This document shows, piece after piece, positions 48,923 to 58,918 of a DNA stretch of 64,000 bases. Source of the stretch: Clostridium sp. AF15-31 (lineage in GTDB: Bacteria > Bacillota > Clostridia > Lachnospirales > Lachnospiraceae). How positions within the stretch are numbered: the first letter of the stretch is position 1; each line of letters starts with the position of its first letter. A program made the translations under genes and the position numbers. The notes beneath the pieces are model-generated. The model saw only the letters and a list, made by a program, of their open reading frames with translations, made no database searches and was not told where the DNA came from. The DNA lies in contig NZ_QTXL01000003.1 of NCBI RefSeq assembly GCF_003461625.1, forward strand, positions 186,001 through 250,000. The letters are read 5' to 3'.

Positions 48923-51900
48923 TTATTTGATCTTCGCTTTTACTTTAACGGAATATGCACCATATGTTTTTTTCTTATTCAGAGTCTTGTATGCTCTGAC
49001 CTTAAAATAATATGTCTTTCCTTTTTTCAGGCTCTTCTTTGTCAGATTCAGCTTCTTTGTATCGCCGATCTTCTTATACTTGCCTTTCTTTGAGGTTGCC
49101 ATATATACCTGATATCCACTGGCACCGGCTACCTTCTTCCAGCTTATCTTACATGCCTTTGATTTCGCTGTCGTCTTTACTGATTTTACCTTTGATGGCT
49201 TTGTTACAAATGCCTTACTCTTCTCTTTGCCCTTTATCTTAGAGTTTCCTGACTTCTTATAAGCACATACACTATAAGTGTATTTGGTTCCTGCCTTCAG
49301 CTTCTTCGCATTGTAAGAAGATGCATTCTTACCCACCGTTTTTATAAGTTTCTTCTTGCCGGAGCCTTGCTTCCGGTAGATCATATATCCATCTGCATCA
49401 GATACCTTCTTCCATGTGATCTTTGCAGAAGTTGTCTTGATCTTGCTTACTGTAATCTTTTTTGTTGTACCAGGCTTCTTCACATTCGGTGTGGTCTTTG
49501 CCTTAATCGCAAATGTCTTTGACACACTTCCTGTATAATTGCCTTTTCCGGTTATCACAACCTTCGCTGTACCAACATTTGTATTGTTGGAATATGCTGC
49601 CGTGTAATCTGTATTCAGCTTCAGCTCCTTACCTTTTAATGTAACAGTAACTGCAGGTGTTAATGCTTTTCCTGTATAAGTCTGGTCTGCCACCGTTATA
49701 ACTGCCGCAGACAGATCTGTCTTTGTAACCGGTGTCGTCTGTTTTACAATTGCAAAATACTGTGTCAATGTACCGGTGTAATTTCCATTTCCTGTAATCT
49801 GTATCACAGCCTTGGTTGTCGGCTCTGTATTCGACTGATACGATACCGTATAGTCTGCAGATGCTCCGGCGCTCAGCACTGCATTTCTTGCTGTATCCTT
49901 GACAATAACGGAAGGTGTGACAGCCTTTCCTGTATAGGATACGCTCTTTGTATAGGACACCGTACATTGCTCTATCTGTTTTGGAAGGATCGTAAAGGTT
50001 CCATATCCTGTATTTTTAAAGGAATCCGAAAGACCATTTACCGTGATTCTTGCAGTTCCGGCATTGATATTTTCAGAATAGAGCACACTGTATTCGGATG
50101 GATCGATCACTCTGCCGGATACCTTTACTGTAACAGCCGGCTTCTGTTCCCTGCCGTTATAAGTCTGGTTATCTGCTGTTATCTCTGCATCCTTGAGATT
50201 GATCTCCTGTTTCTGGATTGAGAAATACCGGTCTATTGTTCCTGTATAATTTCCTTTTCCTGTGATCTTGATCCGTGCAGATGTTGTCACTTCTGTATTA
50301 TTCTGATAGCTGACATCATAATCAACATTTTGCTTTAGCTCAACTGCTCCATCCATTACCTTTACTTCCGGACAAACCTGTTTTCCTGTATATGACATCA
50401 GATTTGCATAAGTCACAGAAACGTCTTTCAGAGGCTTCGCCTGGATTGTAAATTTTTCAGTTATCGTTCCCTTATAATTGCCTTTGCCTGTAACTGTGAT
50501 CGTTGCAGTTCCGACATTGACATTGTTGGAATATGCCACGTCATAGTTTGCAGCCGCCAGTGATCTTCCACTTATCATAACAGTGAATCCCGGTTTCAGC
50601 TCTCCTCCTGTATAGGTATATGGAGAACCCATAACCATGATAAATCCGCCATTATTTATATCAAAAGGCAGAATGGTAAAGTTCTTTTCAACTGTTCCAT
50701 CATAATTGCCAAGACCTGTTATCTTTGCTTTTGCAGTTCCGGCATTGATGTTATTTGTAAATGCAACTGCATAATCCTTGCCCTTTGTAAGCGTTTTACC
50801 GTTAAAGGTTACTGTAATATCCGGACTTAATGCAGATCCTGTGTAAGTCACTGTCCCCACATTCATTACCAGAGAATTATTCAGCGCCTTCTTCGTGATC
50901 GCAAAAGTTCCGGTTGTGGTTCCCTTATAATTACTGCCGGTTCCGGTCACAGTAACAGTTGCCGTTCCGACATTGGTATTGCCGGAATATGAAACACTGA
51001 ATTCTGACAGATTTGTGATCCGCTTTCCACTTGTGGTTGTAAGGCTTACAACTGCCGGTGTAAATGCCGCACCTGTATATTCATATGCCCGCTGTACAAG
51101 TGCTACTTCTGCACCTGTAATATCTGCTGCCACGATCTTAAATGTCAGGGATCTTTTACCTGTATATGCTCCGATACCCTGTATCGTAATGGTTGCAGTG
51201 GAACCAACCGTCTTATTGTTGGTTACTGTTATAGTATAACTCTCACCTTCTACCAGAGTAACTCCATCCCGTGTGATCCTGAGCTTCGGAATAATGGCTT
51301 CGCCTCCCTGATACTCCTGATCTCCGATCGATGCTATGCTGATCGAACGGTCATTGATGTTTGTTACGATCTTTGTGATCTTAAATGTACATGTCTGTGT
51401 ACCGCTGAAGTTTCCATTTCCTGTGATCCGGATCGATGCACTGTCTGTTTCATTTATATTATTGCTATAGGAAACAGTGTAATCCGTTCCTGCCTTCAGT
51501 TCGTAGGAACCATAGGTCAGTTTTACAGAAGGCTTTACCTCAGATCCGGTATATATCATCTCTTTGCTGTATTCTGCTTTACAGGATGTGATAGCTCTGG
51601 CTGCGATCGTGAAGGTCGTCTTTGAACTTCCGCTGTAGTTGCCTTTTCCGGTTGCTGTAATCGTTCCTATACCGGCATTAATATTATTTTCATATGATAA
51701 TTCATAATCTGTATTGGCAGCCAGCGTCGTAGTTCCAATCTTTACGGTTGCTGTCGGCTTCTGCTCACTTCCTGTAAATGTACATGCTGTAATATTACTG
51801 AAAACCGCTCCGTTGATTGATTTCTTTGTAACAGTAAATGTTCCTTCTGCACTTCCTGTAAAGTTTGCATTTTTTCCTTTTATAGTTACCGTTGCCGTTC

Positions 51901-54900
51901 CACAGTTTTTATTATTCGAATAACTTACAGTGAAATTCGTCATACTGGTGTAGGTCTTTCCAGATACAGTTGTAAAGGATGTAACACCCGGAGTCTGTGG
52001 CATGCCTGTATATTCATAACTGTCTGCTTCCAAAACAACCTTTGCATTTGTCAGATCAAGTGCAACAACATTAAAGGTTGCTGTTCTTGTTCCTGTATAA
52101 TCATTGATTCCCGTAATGGTTACTATTGCTTTAGAACCTGCGGTATAGTTATTGGTATAAGTAACCGTATAATCTGTATTCAGAGTAAGGATCGTACCAC
52201 CATTTCTGACTGTAACAGCAGGTCGGAGTCCCTGTCCTGCATTGTATTCCTGGTCTGCGATCGCATCGACTGTAATCGTTGAAGCATTGACGTCAGTACG
52301 ATCTCTGGTGATCTTATATGTCAGTACTTTTCTTCCTGTAAAATTACCTTTTCCTGTCACTGTAGCAGTCGCTGCCGTTGTCTCATTTATATTATTGGAA
52401 TAAGCAACGGTATAATCCGTACCCTCTATTAAGAGCTTCTGACCATATGTGATACGGATATTCGGCGTTACGGCACTTCCTGTCCATTTTACGCTCTCAT
52501 CATAACTGAACGAGCAATCTGCCAGCGCTCTTGCACTGATCTTGAAATTTATAGATTTCGTTCCACTGTATCCGTTCTTTCCGGTGATCGTAACCGTACC
52601 TGTACCACAGTTAACATTTGCGCCATATGAAACGGTGTAATCGCTGTCCTTCGTCAGTGCTTTGCCATCATAGGTCACTGTAACCTCCGGTTTGATCTGT
52701 ACTCCGGTATAGGTCTGATCTGCAATTGTACTGCACACTGCCCCTGACAGATCCGGCAGGGAAGAAGTGATCGTAAAGTACACAGTTTTGGAACCTGTAT
52801 AGTTTCCCTTGAACGTAACAATTACCTTTGCAAGATTGCCGGCTGCTACATTATCTTTATAAGATACCGTATAATCTATTCCTTTGGTCAGTGTATATCC
52901 ATCTGAAGTGACCGACATTACTGTCGGTCTGATCTCTGCACCGGTCTGATCAAAGGATGTCTGATTCAATGTTACCTTTGCTGTATTCGTCACATCCAGA
53001 GGATTGACAGTCAATGTACCGGTAACGGTTCCTGTATAATTGCCTTTTCCTGTCGCACTGAACGGTACCGTTCCTGCTGTCTTTGCTACATAGCTTGCAA
53101 CTGTATAATCGGTTTTATTCGTCAATGTTGTTCTCAGTTCGCTGTCATAAACACTGATCTTTGGTGAAAATACTTCTGCTCCATATTTATATGTTGCAGG
53201 CTCTGCCGTCAAAGTCGCCTTTGAAATATCTCTTGGATTGATCTTAAAAGTGAGGGACTTTGTATTTGCATATTTGCCGCATCCACTGATCAGAACCGTT
53301 CCATTTCCTGCATTTGTATTTGCGGAATAGGATACCGTATAATCCGTTCCCTGCTTTAATGTCGTGCTTCCATCCTTTACCGTGACAGCCGGTGTCTGTG
53401 CCTGTCCATTATATGTACATGAAGCTACCGTTACCGTTGCTGTTGAGATATCTTTTGTCTCTGTATCTCCACCACTGCTGCTGTTTGATTTGATCGTGAA
53501 ATATACTGTCTTTGACCCTGTATAGTTTCCTTTGAATGTGACAATTACCTTTGCCGCAGTACCAACCGCAGTATTATTCTGATAGCTTACGGTATAATCG
53601 GTTCCTGCCGTTAATGTATGTCCGCCTGCTGTTACTGCTGTAACGGTTGGCTTGATCTCTGATCCTGTCTGCGTAAATTCTGTCTGATTTAATGTAACTG
53701 CTGCTACACTTGACACATTCAGTGCATTTACCGTAAAGGTTCCGCTGACCGTTCCGGTATAGTTTCCTTTTCCGGTTGCTGTGATCGTTACATTTCCAAC
53801 ATTTACTGCATTATAACTTCCTATCGTATAATCGGTATTATTCGTTAATGTTCTTCCGAGTCCGTTATCTTTGACTGTGATATTAGATGATGTAACTGAT
53901 GCTCCGTAATTGTAGGTTTCTGTCGCTGCTGTCAGCGTTGCATTCGACAGATTTCTTCTTGCAATTGTAAATGTCGCTGTCTTCGTATTCCTATACTTGC
54001 CGCATCCGGTGATCGTCACTGTTCCGGTTCCGGCATTGGTATTGGATGCATACTGTACGGTGTAATCCGTTCCCTGTCTCAGTGTTGTACTTCCGTCTTT
54101 TACGGTAACTGCCGGTGTCTGAGCGGTTCCGTTATAGGTACAGGATGCTACCGTTACGCTTGCTGCCGAGATATCTTTCGTTCCTGTATCTCCGCCACTG
54201 CTGCTGTTTGTGATCGTAAAGTTTACTGTCTTTGTTCCTGTATAACAATTTATACCTGTAATTGTTACAGATGCCGTTCCTGCATTGGTATTATTGCTGT
54301 AAGAAAGAGTATAGTCAACACCTTCTTCCAGATACTGATAATCATTATTCTCATCCAGCCAGGAGTTCACATCGGCAATCGTTACCGATGGCTTCTTTTC
54401 CTTTCCATCATAGCTGTAATTGGAATTGCTTAGTGTGATGATCTGATCCTGGATATTGGCAGCCTTCAGATACCAGGTATAGGTTTTGGAACCACTGAAA
54501 TTATTCATTCCCTTAATCGCTGTCGTTCCCTTAGAACCAATCTTCAGATAATTCTCTGAAAGAGTAACATTCTCATAATAATCTTTCTCTGCTACCAGAA
54601 CCTTTCCATTCCAGGTAACCGATTCGACTGTCGGAGAATTTGCCAGATTCTTTACATATGGAACATAATACTTGCCGGATACAAGTGTCGTATCGGATGC
54701 AAATTTGACCGTTGCTTTATTGATCGGTGTGACACGGATCTTGAATTTTGCCGTATTGCTTCCTGTATAACCCTTTTCCGGTTTACCGGTTATCGTCGCC
54801 ACGGCAAGCTCAGTTGCAGTTGACACGTTCACGTTGTTTGTGTATACCACATCATAACAGTCTGACGGTACTTCCTCCCCATCTACCTTTACCGTAACCG

Positions 54901-55123
54901 GTGCTTCGATCGCCTCGCCGGTATAATAATTACCAAGACCGGTTTCCGTCGTCGCTACAACAGTAACCTTATGTGCTCCATCCTTTCCGGACAGGTCGAT
55001 CAGATCCGCTGCCTTCACCCGACCTGCAAATGGAATTCCTGCCCCGCCATACGGCACGATCATCGTGATGACCATGACAACGGTAAGGAACCATGCTGCT
55101 GCTCTTTTTCCATGTTCTCTCAT
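48923..55123 (-). CDS. Giant repeat-rich secreted surface protein
   Basis: 2066 residues. Signal peptide about 1-39 (WFLTVVMVITMIVPYG, cleavage near VKAAD). Then about 23 repeats of 60-94 residues covering residues 76-1898, each with the pattern TDYTVSYSNNTNAGTATVTI then TGKGNYTGT and a closing TFTI; beta-rich, similar to MBG/YDG-type bacterial Ig-like repeats. Two Fn3-like modules follow (TSAKITWKKVSDADGYMIY and ACKISWKKVAGASGYQVYM) with Lys-rich ends. No LPXTG or SLH; the basic C-terminus is the likely wall attachment, as in the GH9 protein. Probably an adhesin or wall fibre. It is monocistronic between two terminators. Confidence 0.85.
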   Translation of the reverse strand: MREHGKRAAAWFLTVVMVITMIVPYGGAGIPFAGRVKAADLIDLSGKDGAHKVTVVATTETGLGNYYTGEAIEAPVTVKVDGEEVPSDCYDVVYTNNVNVSTATELAVATITGKPEKGYTGSNTAKFKIRVTPINKATVKFASDTTLVSGKYYVPYVKNLANSPTVESVTWNGKVLVAEKDYYENVTLSENYLKIGSKGTTAIKGMNNFSGSKTYTWYLKAANIQDQIITLSNSNYSYDGKEKKPSVTIADVNSWLDENNDYQYLEEGVDYTLSYSNNTNAGTASVTITGINCYTGTKTVNFTITNSSSGGDTGTKDISAASVTVASCTYNGTAQTPAVTVKDGSTTLRQGTDYTVQYASNTNAGTGTVTITGCGKYRNTKTATFTIARRNLSNATLTAATETYNYGASVTSSNITVKDNGLGRTLTNNTDYTIGSYNAVNVGNVTITATGKGNYTGTVSGTFTVNALNVSSVAAVTLNQTEFTQTGSEIKPTVTAVTAGGHTLTAGTDYTVSYQNNTAVGTAAKVIVTFKGNYTGSKTVYFTIKSNSSSGGDTETKDISTATVTVASCTYNGQAQTPAVTVKDGSTTLKQGTDYTVSYSANTNAGNGTVLISGCGKYANTKSLTFKINPRDISKATLTAEPATYKYGAEVFSPKISVYDSELRTTLTNKTDYTVASYVAKTAGTVPFSATGKGNYTGTVTGTLTVNPLDVTNTAKVTLNQTSFDQTGAEIRPTVMSVTSDGYTLTKGIDYTVSYKDNVAAGNLAKVIVTFKGNYTGSKTVYFTITSSLPDLSGAVCSTIADQTYTGVQIKPEVTVTYDGKALTKDSDYTVSYGANVNCGTGTVTITGKNGYSGTKSINFKISARALADCSFSYDESVKWTGSAVTPNIRITYGQKLLIEGTDYTVAYSNNINETTAATATVTGKGNFTGRKVLTYKITRDRTDVNASTITVDAIADQEYNAGQGLRPAVTVRNGGTILTLNTDYTVTYTNNYTAGSKAIVTITGINDYTGTRTATFNVVALDLTNAKVVLEADSYEYTGMPQTPGVTSFTTVSGKTYTSMTNFTVSYSNNKNCGTATVTIKGKNANFTGSAEGTFTVTKKSINGAVFSNITACTFTGSEQKPTATVKIGTTTLAANTDYELSYENNINAGIGTITATGKGNYSGSSKTTFTIAARAITSCKAEYSKEMIYTGSEVKPSVKLTYGSYELKAGTDYTVSYSNNINETDSASIRITGNGNFSGTQTCTFKITKIVTNINDRSISIASIGDQEYQGGEAIIPKLRITRDGVTLVEGESYTITVTNNKTVGSTATITIQGIGAYTGKRSLTFKIVAADITGAEVALVQRAYEYTGAAFTPAVVSLTTTSGKRITNLSEFSVSYSGNTNVGTATVTVTGTGSNYKGTTTGTFAITKKALNNSLVMNVGTVTYTGSALSPDITVTFNGKTLTKGKDYAVAFTNNINAGTAKAKITGLGNYDGTVEKNFTILPFDINNGGFIMVMGSPYTYTGGELKPGFTVMISGRSLAAANYDVAYSNNVNVGTATITVTGKGNYKGTITEKFTIQAKPLKDVSVTYANLMSYTGKQVCPEVKVMDGAVELKQNVDYDVSYQNNTEVTTSARIKITGKGNYTGTIDRYFSIQKQEINLKDAEITADNQTYNGREQKPAVTVKVSGRVIDPSEYSVLYSENINAGTARITVNGLSDSFKNTGYGTFTILPKQIEQCTVSYTKSVSYTGKAVTPSVIVKDTARNAVLSAGASADYTVSYQSNTEPTTKAVIQITGNGNYTGTLTQYFAIVKQTTPVTKTDLSAAVITVADQTYTGKALTPAVTVTLKGKELKLNTDYTAAYSNNTNVGTAKVVITGKGNYTGSVSKTFAIKAKTTPNVKKPGTTKKITVSKIKTTSAKITWKKVSDADGYMIYRKQGSGKKKLIKTVGKNASSYNAKKLKAGTKYTYSVCAYKKSGNSKIKGKEKSKAFVTKPSKVKSVKTTAKSKACKISWKKVAGASGYQVYMATSKKGKYKKIGDTKKLNLTKKSLKKGKTYYFKVRAYKTLNKKKTYGAYSVKVKAKIK
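50840..54163 (-). repeat. Nested duplications inside the surface-protein gene
   Basis: Repeats 4-6 and 7-9 (plus-strand 54163-52729) match each other as a three-repeat unit, and repeats 10-13 and 14-17 (about 52729-50840) match as a four-repeat unit, showing stepwise block duplication. For example SSSGGDTGTKDIS recurs as SSSGGDTETKDIS, and ADQEYNAGQ is matched by GDQEYQGGE. Confidence 0.7.
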
Positions 55124-55248
55124 GCTTCTAAAATGCCCTCCTTGCTGTTATGCCCGCTGTATTATACACTTTATACAAAATGTCTCTACATTTGTACTGC
55201 CCCTCTGTGCATATTTTTCATTTCATCCTGTCTCCTATGATATTACAT

Positions 55249-55344
55249 AAAAAAATACCCCAAATGCAGTTCCGTGCGAACAAAATTTAAGTGGATTTTA
55301 CCATTTTTTGCATGCCGCTTCAATCCGCATTTGGGATATTTTTT
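55249..55344 (-). terminator. Terminator of the LCP-family gene
   Basis: AAAAAATACCCCAAATGC (55250-55267) pairs with GCATTTGGGATATTTTTT (55327-55344), one G-U; A and T runs on both sides. It lies 25 bases past the stop of the LCP gene, before the surface-protein gene. Confidence 0.85.
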
Positions 55345-55368
55345 ATTTTTATTTTATAATATGTCAAA

Positions 55369-56943
55369 CTAACTGGTTGGAATATAGAATATATCCAGCA
55401 TCTCTTCTACCAGACTTCCCGTATCCACCTGATACTCATCAAAATGAGCAGGGCGTTCATACGTTCCCGGAAGCTTCTGTATATCCTTCTCTGCAACTGC
55501 TATATCCATTCCACGCATTCTGCTGAACAGATACAGGCAGGCATCTCTGTCCAGATTCGTCTGCAGATATGGACTTGCTGCCTCGTATACCTTCTTTATA
55601 ATTCCCTTATCATCGGAATAGCACTGTTCAAACCGCTCCAGCCAGCCTGCCAGATACTGACTCTGACGTTCCATCCGCCTGCCGTGTTCACCGACTGCAT
55701 CCGTTACCGTATCCATCTTTTCCAGATACCGGTATGCATCATTGCCCTGTAAGGTGACTACATCCTTCTCAAAGACATTCTCACTGATCGTATCTCTGGC
55801 TGTCAATGTTACCCCGCTCAGGACGTCATTGATATCTGCCATTGCATCCATGTCAAAGGCCACATAACCGTTAATCGGAAGATTATACATCAGTCCGGAT
55901 ACCGCATGTGTAAAATTCTCACAACTGACGATCTCTCCATCCCCATAACCATACGCCAGTCCGATCTGCATCCGGTCTGTAAGTACTGTTTTTCCTTCTA
56001 TGGTTTTAACATCCACATCTGTCATACTGTCACGATTTATATTAATAACGTGAAGCTTATCATTTCGAAGATCAAATACCACCAGGAAGCACAGATCAAT
56101 CCTTCCGCCATATCGGACATATTCAGATCCATTTGCATCCGAATAGGTCAGGGCATCATCTCTGTCTCTGAGATCCGCTTCCGTCGTAGCTTCTGTATCC
56201 TCTGAGGTTTTCTTTGACTTCTTTGACTTCTTTGACTTTTTGGGCTTTGTTTCCTCCGTTGCCGCCTCTATTGTCTTCGGTTCTTCGTTCTTTTCCGATT
56301 CCTTCGGCGCATACTCGGAATTATCAACACCAAACACCAGAATCGATACGGTATCTGTATTATAAACGTAGTTCTTTCCTTTATATGTGATAGCCGTTGA
56401 AGAAGATCCGTCTGTATGAAAACTCACCTTTTCTCCCTGCGCATTTTCTGCCAGCCGGTTCTTTCCATTCATATACATTCTGGCAAATATACCGGCAGGG
56501 ATCCCGGTCACAACCAGTACAACAACAAGCAGGATCACACAGACCTTTTTCCTGAGACTCCATGGATCTTTCAGCTTTTTGGGTGCATATACCGGTCTGG
56601 ATTCCAGTTCCGGATCCAGCTTTTTCTTTTCCCTTTTCGCTTTCTCTGCCTTTTTCTGGAAAAATTCTTTTCTGATATCCTCTGTCTGGATGCCTTCGGC
56701 AGCGATCTCTTCCTGTGTTTCCTGCACAATCTCTTTTATAAGCTGATCGACCGCTTCCTCACCAGTCTGCGGAACCGGAGCAGCAACCGGTTCTTCCGTC
56801 CGGCTAATCGGACGGCTGTTTTCGGTTTCCTGTTTTACTTCTGTCTTTTTTCCTTCTGACTCTTTTTCTTCTGACTGTCCATCCTGCAATGCTTCTGCAA
56901 GCCGAATCGCTTCTAACAGCTTCTCGTCAAATAAATCTTCCAT
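55369..56943 (-). CDS. LytR-CpsA-Psr (LCP) family protein
   Basis: 524 residues. Cytoplasmic N-terminus about 170 residues, rich in Glu, Lys and Gln (coiled or disordered); one transmembrane helix near 150-172 (KKVCVILLVVVLVVTGIPAG); extracytoplasmic LCP domain with VSILVFGVD, YGGRIDLCFLVVFD, VININRDSMTDV and ALQGNDAYRYL-like ends. A Lys/Ser-rich insert (KKSKKSKKSKKTS) splits the domain. LCP enzymes transfer wall polymers to peptidoglycan; the catalytic Arg/Asp are kept. Starts nine bases after glyA stops, so may be cotranscribed with it. Confidence 0.88.
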   Translation of the reverse strand: MEDLFDEKLLEAIRLAEALQDGQSEEKESEGKKTEVKQETENSRPISRTEEPVAAPVPQTGEEAVDQLIKEIVQETQEEIAAEGIQTEDIRKEFFQKKAEKAKREKKKLDPELESRPVYAPKKLKDPWSLRKKVCVILLVVVLVVTGIPAGIFARMYMNGKNRLAENAQGEKVSFHTDGSSSTAITYKGKNYVYNTDTVSILVFGVDNSEYAPKESEKNEEPKTIEAATEETKPKKSKKSKKSKKTSEDTEATTEADLRDRDDALTYSDANGSEYVRYGGRIDLCFLVVFDLRNDKLHVININRDSMTDVDVKTIEGKTVLTDRMQIGLAYGYGDGEIVSCENFTHAVSGLMYNLPINGYVAFDMDAMADINDVLSGVTLTARDTISENVFEKDVVTLQGNDAYRYLEKMDTVTDAVGEHGRRMERQSQYLAGWLERFEQCYSDDKGIIKKVYEAASPYLQTNLDRDACLYLFSRMRGMDIAVAEKDIQKLPGTYERPAHFDEYQVDTGSLVEEMLDIFYIPTS

Positions 56944-56952
56944 ATAACAACC

Positions 56953-58188
56953 TTATGCATACAGTGGATACTTCTCTACAATACTCTTAACAAGTGCTTC
57001 TGCTTTTGCCTTGTCATCATCAATCACTGCTGCCTTGATCGCCTCAGCAATTGTCTCCATATCAGCTTCATTTGCACCTCTGGTTGTAACCGCCGGTGTT
57101 CCGATACGGATACCGCTTGTTACAAACGGAGATTTTGGATCATTTGGTACTGTGTTCTTATTTACAGTGATATGAACCTCATCTAAAAGCTTCTCTACTT
57201 CCTTACCGGTACGGTCCAGATTCTGAAGATCCACCAACATAAGGTGGTTATCTGTACCACCTGATACGATATTGAAGCCTCTTGCCATTAATGCAGATGC
57301 AAGTGCTGCTGCATTCTTTACAACCTGTGCCTGATACTCCTTATATTCCGGCTGTAATGCTTCCTTTAAACATACTGCCTTACCTGCGATGACATGCATC
57401 AGAGGTCCGCCCTGGATACCAGGGAATACTGCCTTATTGAAGTTGAACTTCTCATTGATCTCGTTGCTGCACATGATCATACCACCTCTAGGTCCACGAA
57501 GTGTCTTATGAGTAGTAGTTGTTGTAACATGTGCATATGGAATCGGGCTCATATGAAGGCCTGCTGCTACAAGACCTGCGATATGTGCCATATCTACCAT
57601 CAGATATGCACCAACCTCATCTGCAATCTCACGGAATCTCTTGAAATCGATTGCTCTTGCATATGCAGACGCACCCGCTACGATCAACTTTGGCTTGCAT
57701 TCCTTTGCGATCTCAAGAACCTTGTCATAATCTATAAAACCATCATCATTTACACCATAAGGTACACAGTGGAAATATTTACCGGACATATTTACAGGTG
57801 ATCCATGTGTCAGATGTCCGCCATGATCCAGATTCATTCCCATAAACGTATCGCCAGGATTTAAAATAGCAAAAAATACTGCCATATTGGCCTGTGCTCC
57901 GGAATGTGGCTGAACATTTACATATTCACATCCAAATAATTCTTTTGCACGCTCTCTGGCAAGATCTTCCACTACGTCTACATACTGGCATCCGCCATAA
58001 TATCTCTTTCCAGGATAACCTTCTGCGTATTTGTTAGTCAGATGGCTTCCCATGGCTGCCATAACTGCCTTTGATACGATATTCTCTGATGCGATCAGCT
58101 CCAGATTGTTATTCTGTCTGTTCAATTCATCCGTCATTGCTGCCGCAACTTCAGGATCTACTTTTGTAATTTCATCAAATCCAAACAT
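56953..58188 (-). CDS. glyA: Serine hydroxymethyltransferase
   Basis: PLP enzyme interconverting serine and glycine with tetrahydrofolate. 411 residues. PLP lysine in [50 protein letters not shown]-terminal [19 protein letters not shown] promoter lies 47 bases before the start, after AGGAGG. No glycine riboswitch or T-box was recognised. Confidence 0.97.
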   Translation of the reverse strand: MFGFDEITKVDPEVAAAMTDELNRQNNNLELIASENIVSKAVMAAMGSHLTNKYAEGYPGKRYYGGCQYVDVVEDLARERAKELFGCEYVNVQPHSGAQANMAVFFAILNPGDTFMGMNLDHGGHLTHGSPVNMSGKYFHCVPYGVNDDGFIDYDKVLEIAKECKPKLIVAGASAYARAIDFKRFREIADEVGAYLMVDMAHIAGLVAAGLHMSPIPYAHVTTTTTHKTLRGPRGGMIMCSNEINEKFNFNKAVFPGIQGGPLMHVIAGKAVCLKEALQPEYKEYQAQVVKNAAALASALMARGFNIVSGGTDNHLMLVDLQNLDRTGKEVEKLLDEVHITVNKNTVPNDPKSPFVTSGIRIGTPAVTTRGANEADMETIAEAIKAAVIDDDKAKAEALVKSIVEKYPLYA

Positions 58189-58235
58189 TTTCTTACCTCC
58201 TGGTATGTAATAATATATAACGCATTAATAGAAAC

Positions 58236-58264
58236 AGTATACCATGTCCTCCCTTTCCATACAA
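58236..58264 (-). promoter_or_regulatory. Promoter of glyA
   Basis: On the minus strand TTGTAT (plus 58259-58264), 17 bases, TATACT (plus 58236-58241) with a TG two bases before it (extended -10). Confidence 0.72.
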
Positions 58265-58357
58265 GCCAACAAGTAATAGAAATAGGATAGAAATAAAATT
58301 GATGGGAATAAGATCAGATCTTATTTTTCAGAAATGGAAATATTTTCACTTCTCCCC

Positions 58358-58386
58358 TTGACAAATAAATTTCTCTATACTAATAT
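58358..58386 (+). promoter_or_regulatory. Promoter of rpsT
   Basis: TTGACA (58358-58363), 17 bases, TAATAT (58381-58386); start of rpsT is 90 bases further. The leader in between is uncharacterised. Confidence 0.75.
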
Positions 58387-58475
58387 TGATGAGTATGTTT
58401 ACATTGAATTGTCCGTGTCCGGTTTTAATGTAAAAACCTTATTATAATCTATAATTCAAATGGAGGTAGAGAATT

Positions 58476-58739
58476 TTGGCTAACATCAAATCTGCAAAGA
58501 AAAGAATTGAAGTAATTGACAAGAAGACTTTAAGAAACAAGATGATCAAGTCTAAGGTTAAGACAGTTATCAAAAAGGTAGAAGCTGCTATCGCTGCTGG
58601 TGACAAAGAAGCTGCTCAGGCAAATCTTCTGGTTGCTATCTCAGAGATTAACAAGGCTGCTTCAAAGGGCGTTTACCACAAGAACAATGCTTCTCGTAAA
58701 GTATCACGTCTTACAGCCGCTGTCAACAAGATGGCTTAA
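58476..58739 (+). CDS. rpsT: 30S ribosomal protein S20
   Basis: 87 residues, Lys/Ala-rich helical protein (MANIKSAKKRIEVIDKKT at the start; AASKGVYHKNNASRKVSRL). Start codon is TTG, with GGAGG nine bases before; non-ATG starts are common in S20 genes. Ends before a strong terminator. holA lies convergently downstream. Confidence 0.96.
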   Translation: MANIKSAKKRIEVIDKKTLRNKMIKSKVKTVIKKVEAAIAAGDKEAAQANLLVAISEINKAASKGVYHKNNASRKVSRLTAAVNKMA

Positions 58740-58806
58740 TCTGACTCATATATATTTTTATAATTGATTACATATGTAAGGCTGCACATATATAATCAAA
58801 ACCGTC

Positions 58807-58840
58807 AAAAAAACAGAACCCATTGAGGTTCTGTTTTTTT
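58807..58840. terminator. Bidirectional terminator between rpsT and holA
   Basis: AAAAAAACAGAACC (58807-58820), loop CATTGA, GGTTCTGTTTTTTT (58827-58840). Perfect stem. Confidence 0.92.
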
Positions 58841-58918
58841 GTGTAATAATTCCGGCATCCAAATCGCAATACCTACGGTATGTTTTGACTCACTGCATTC
58901 CTGCGCGTCACATACCAG

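Noticed and set aside
48923..55123. Regularly spaced repeats, possible CRISPR-like array
   Set aside because: Repeats are protein-coding, 60-94 codons long and degenerate at DNA level; no short identical repeats with unique spacers.
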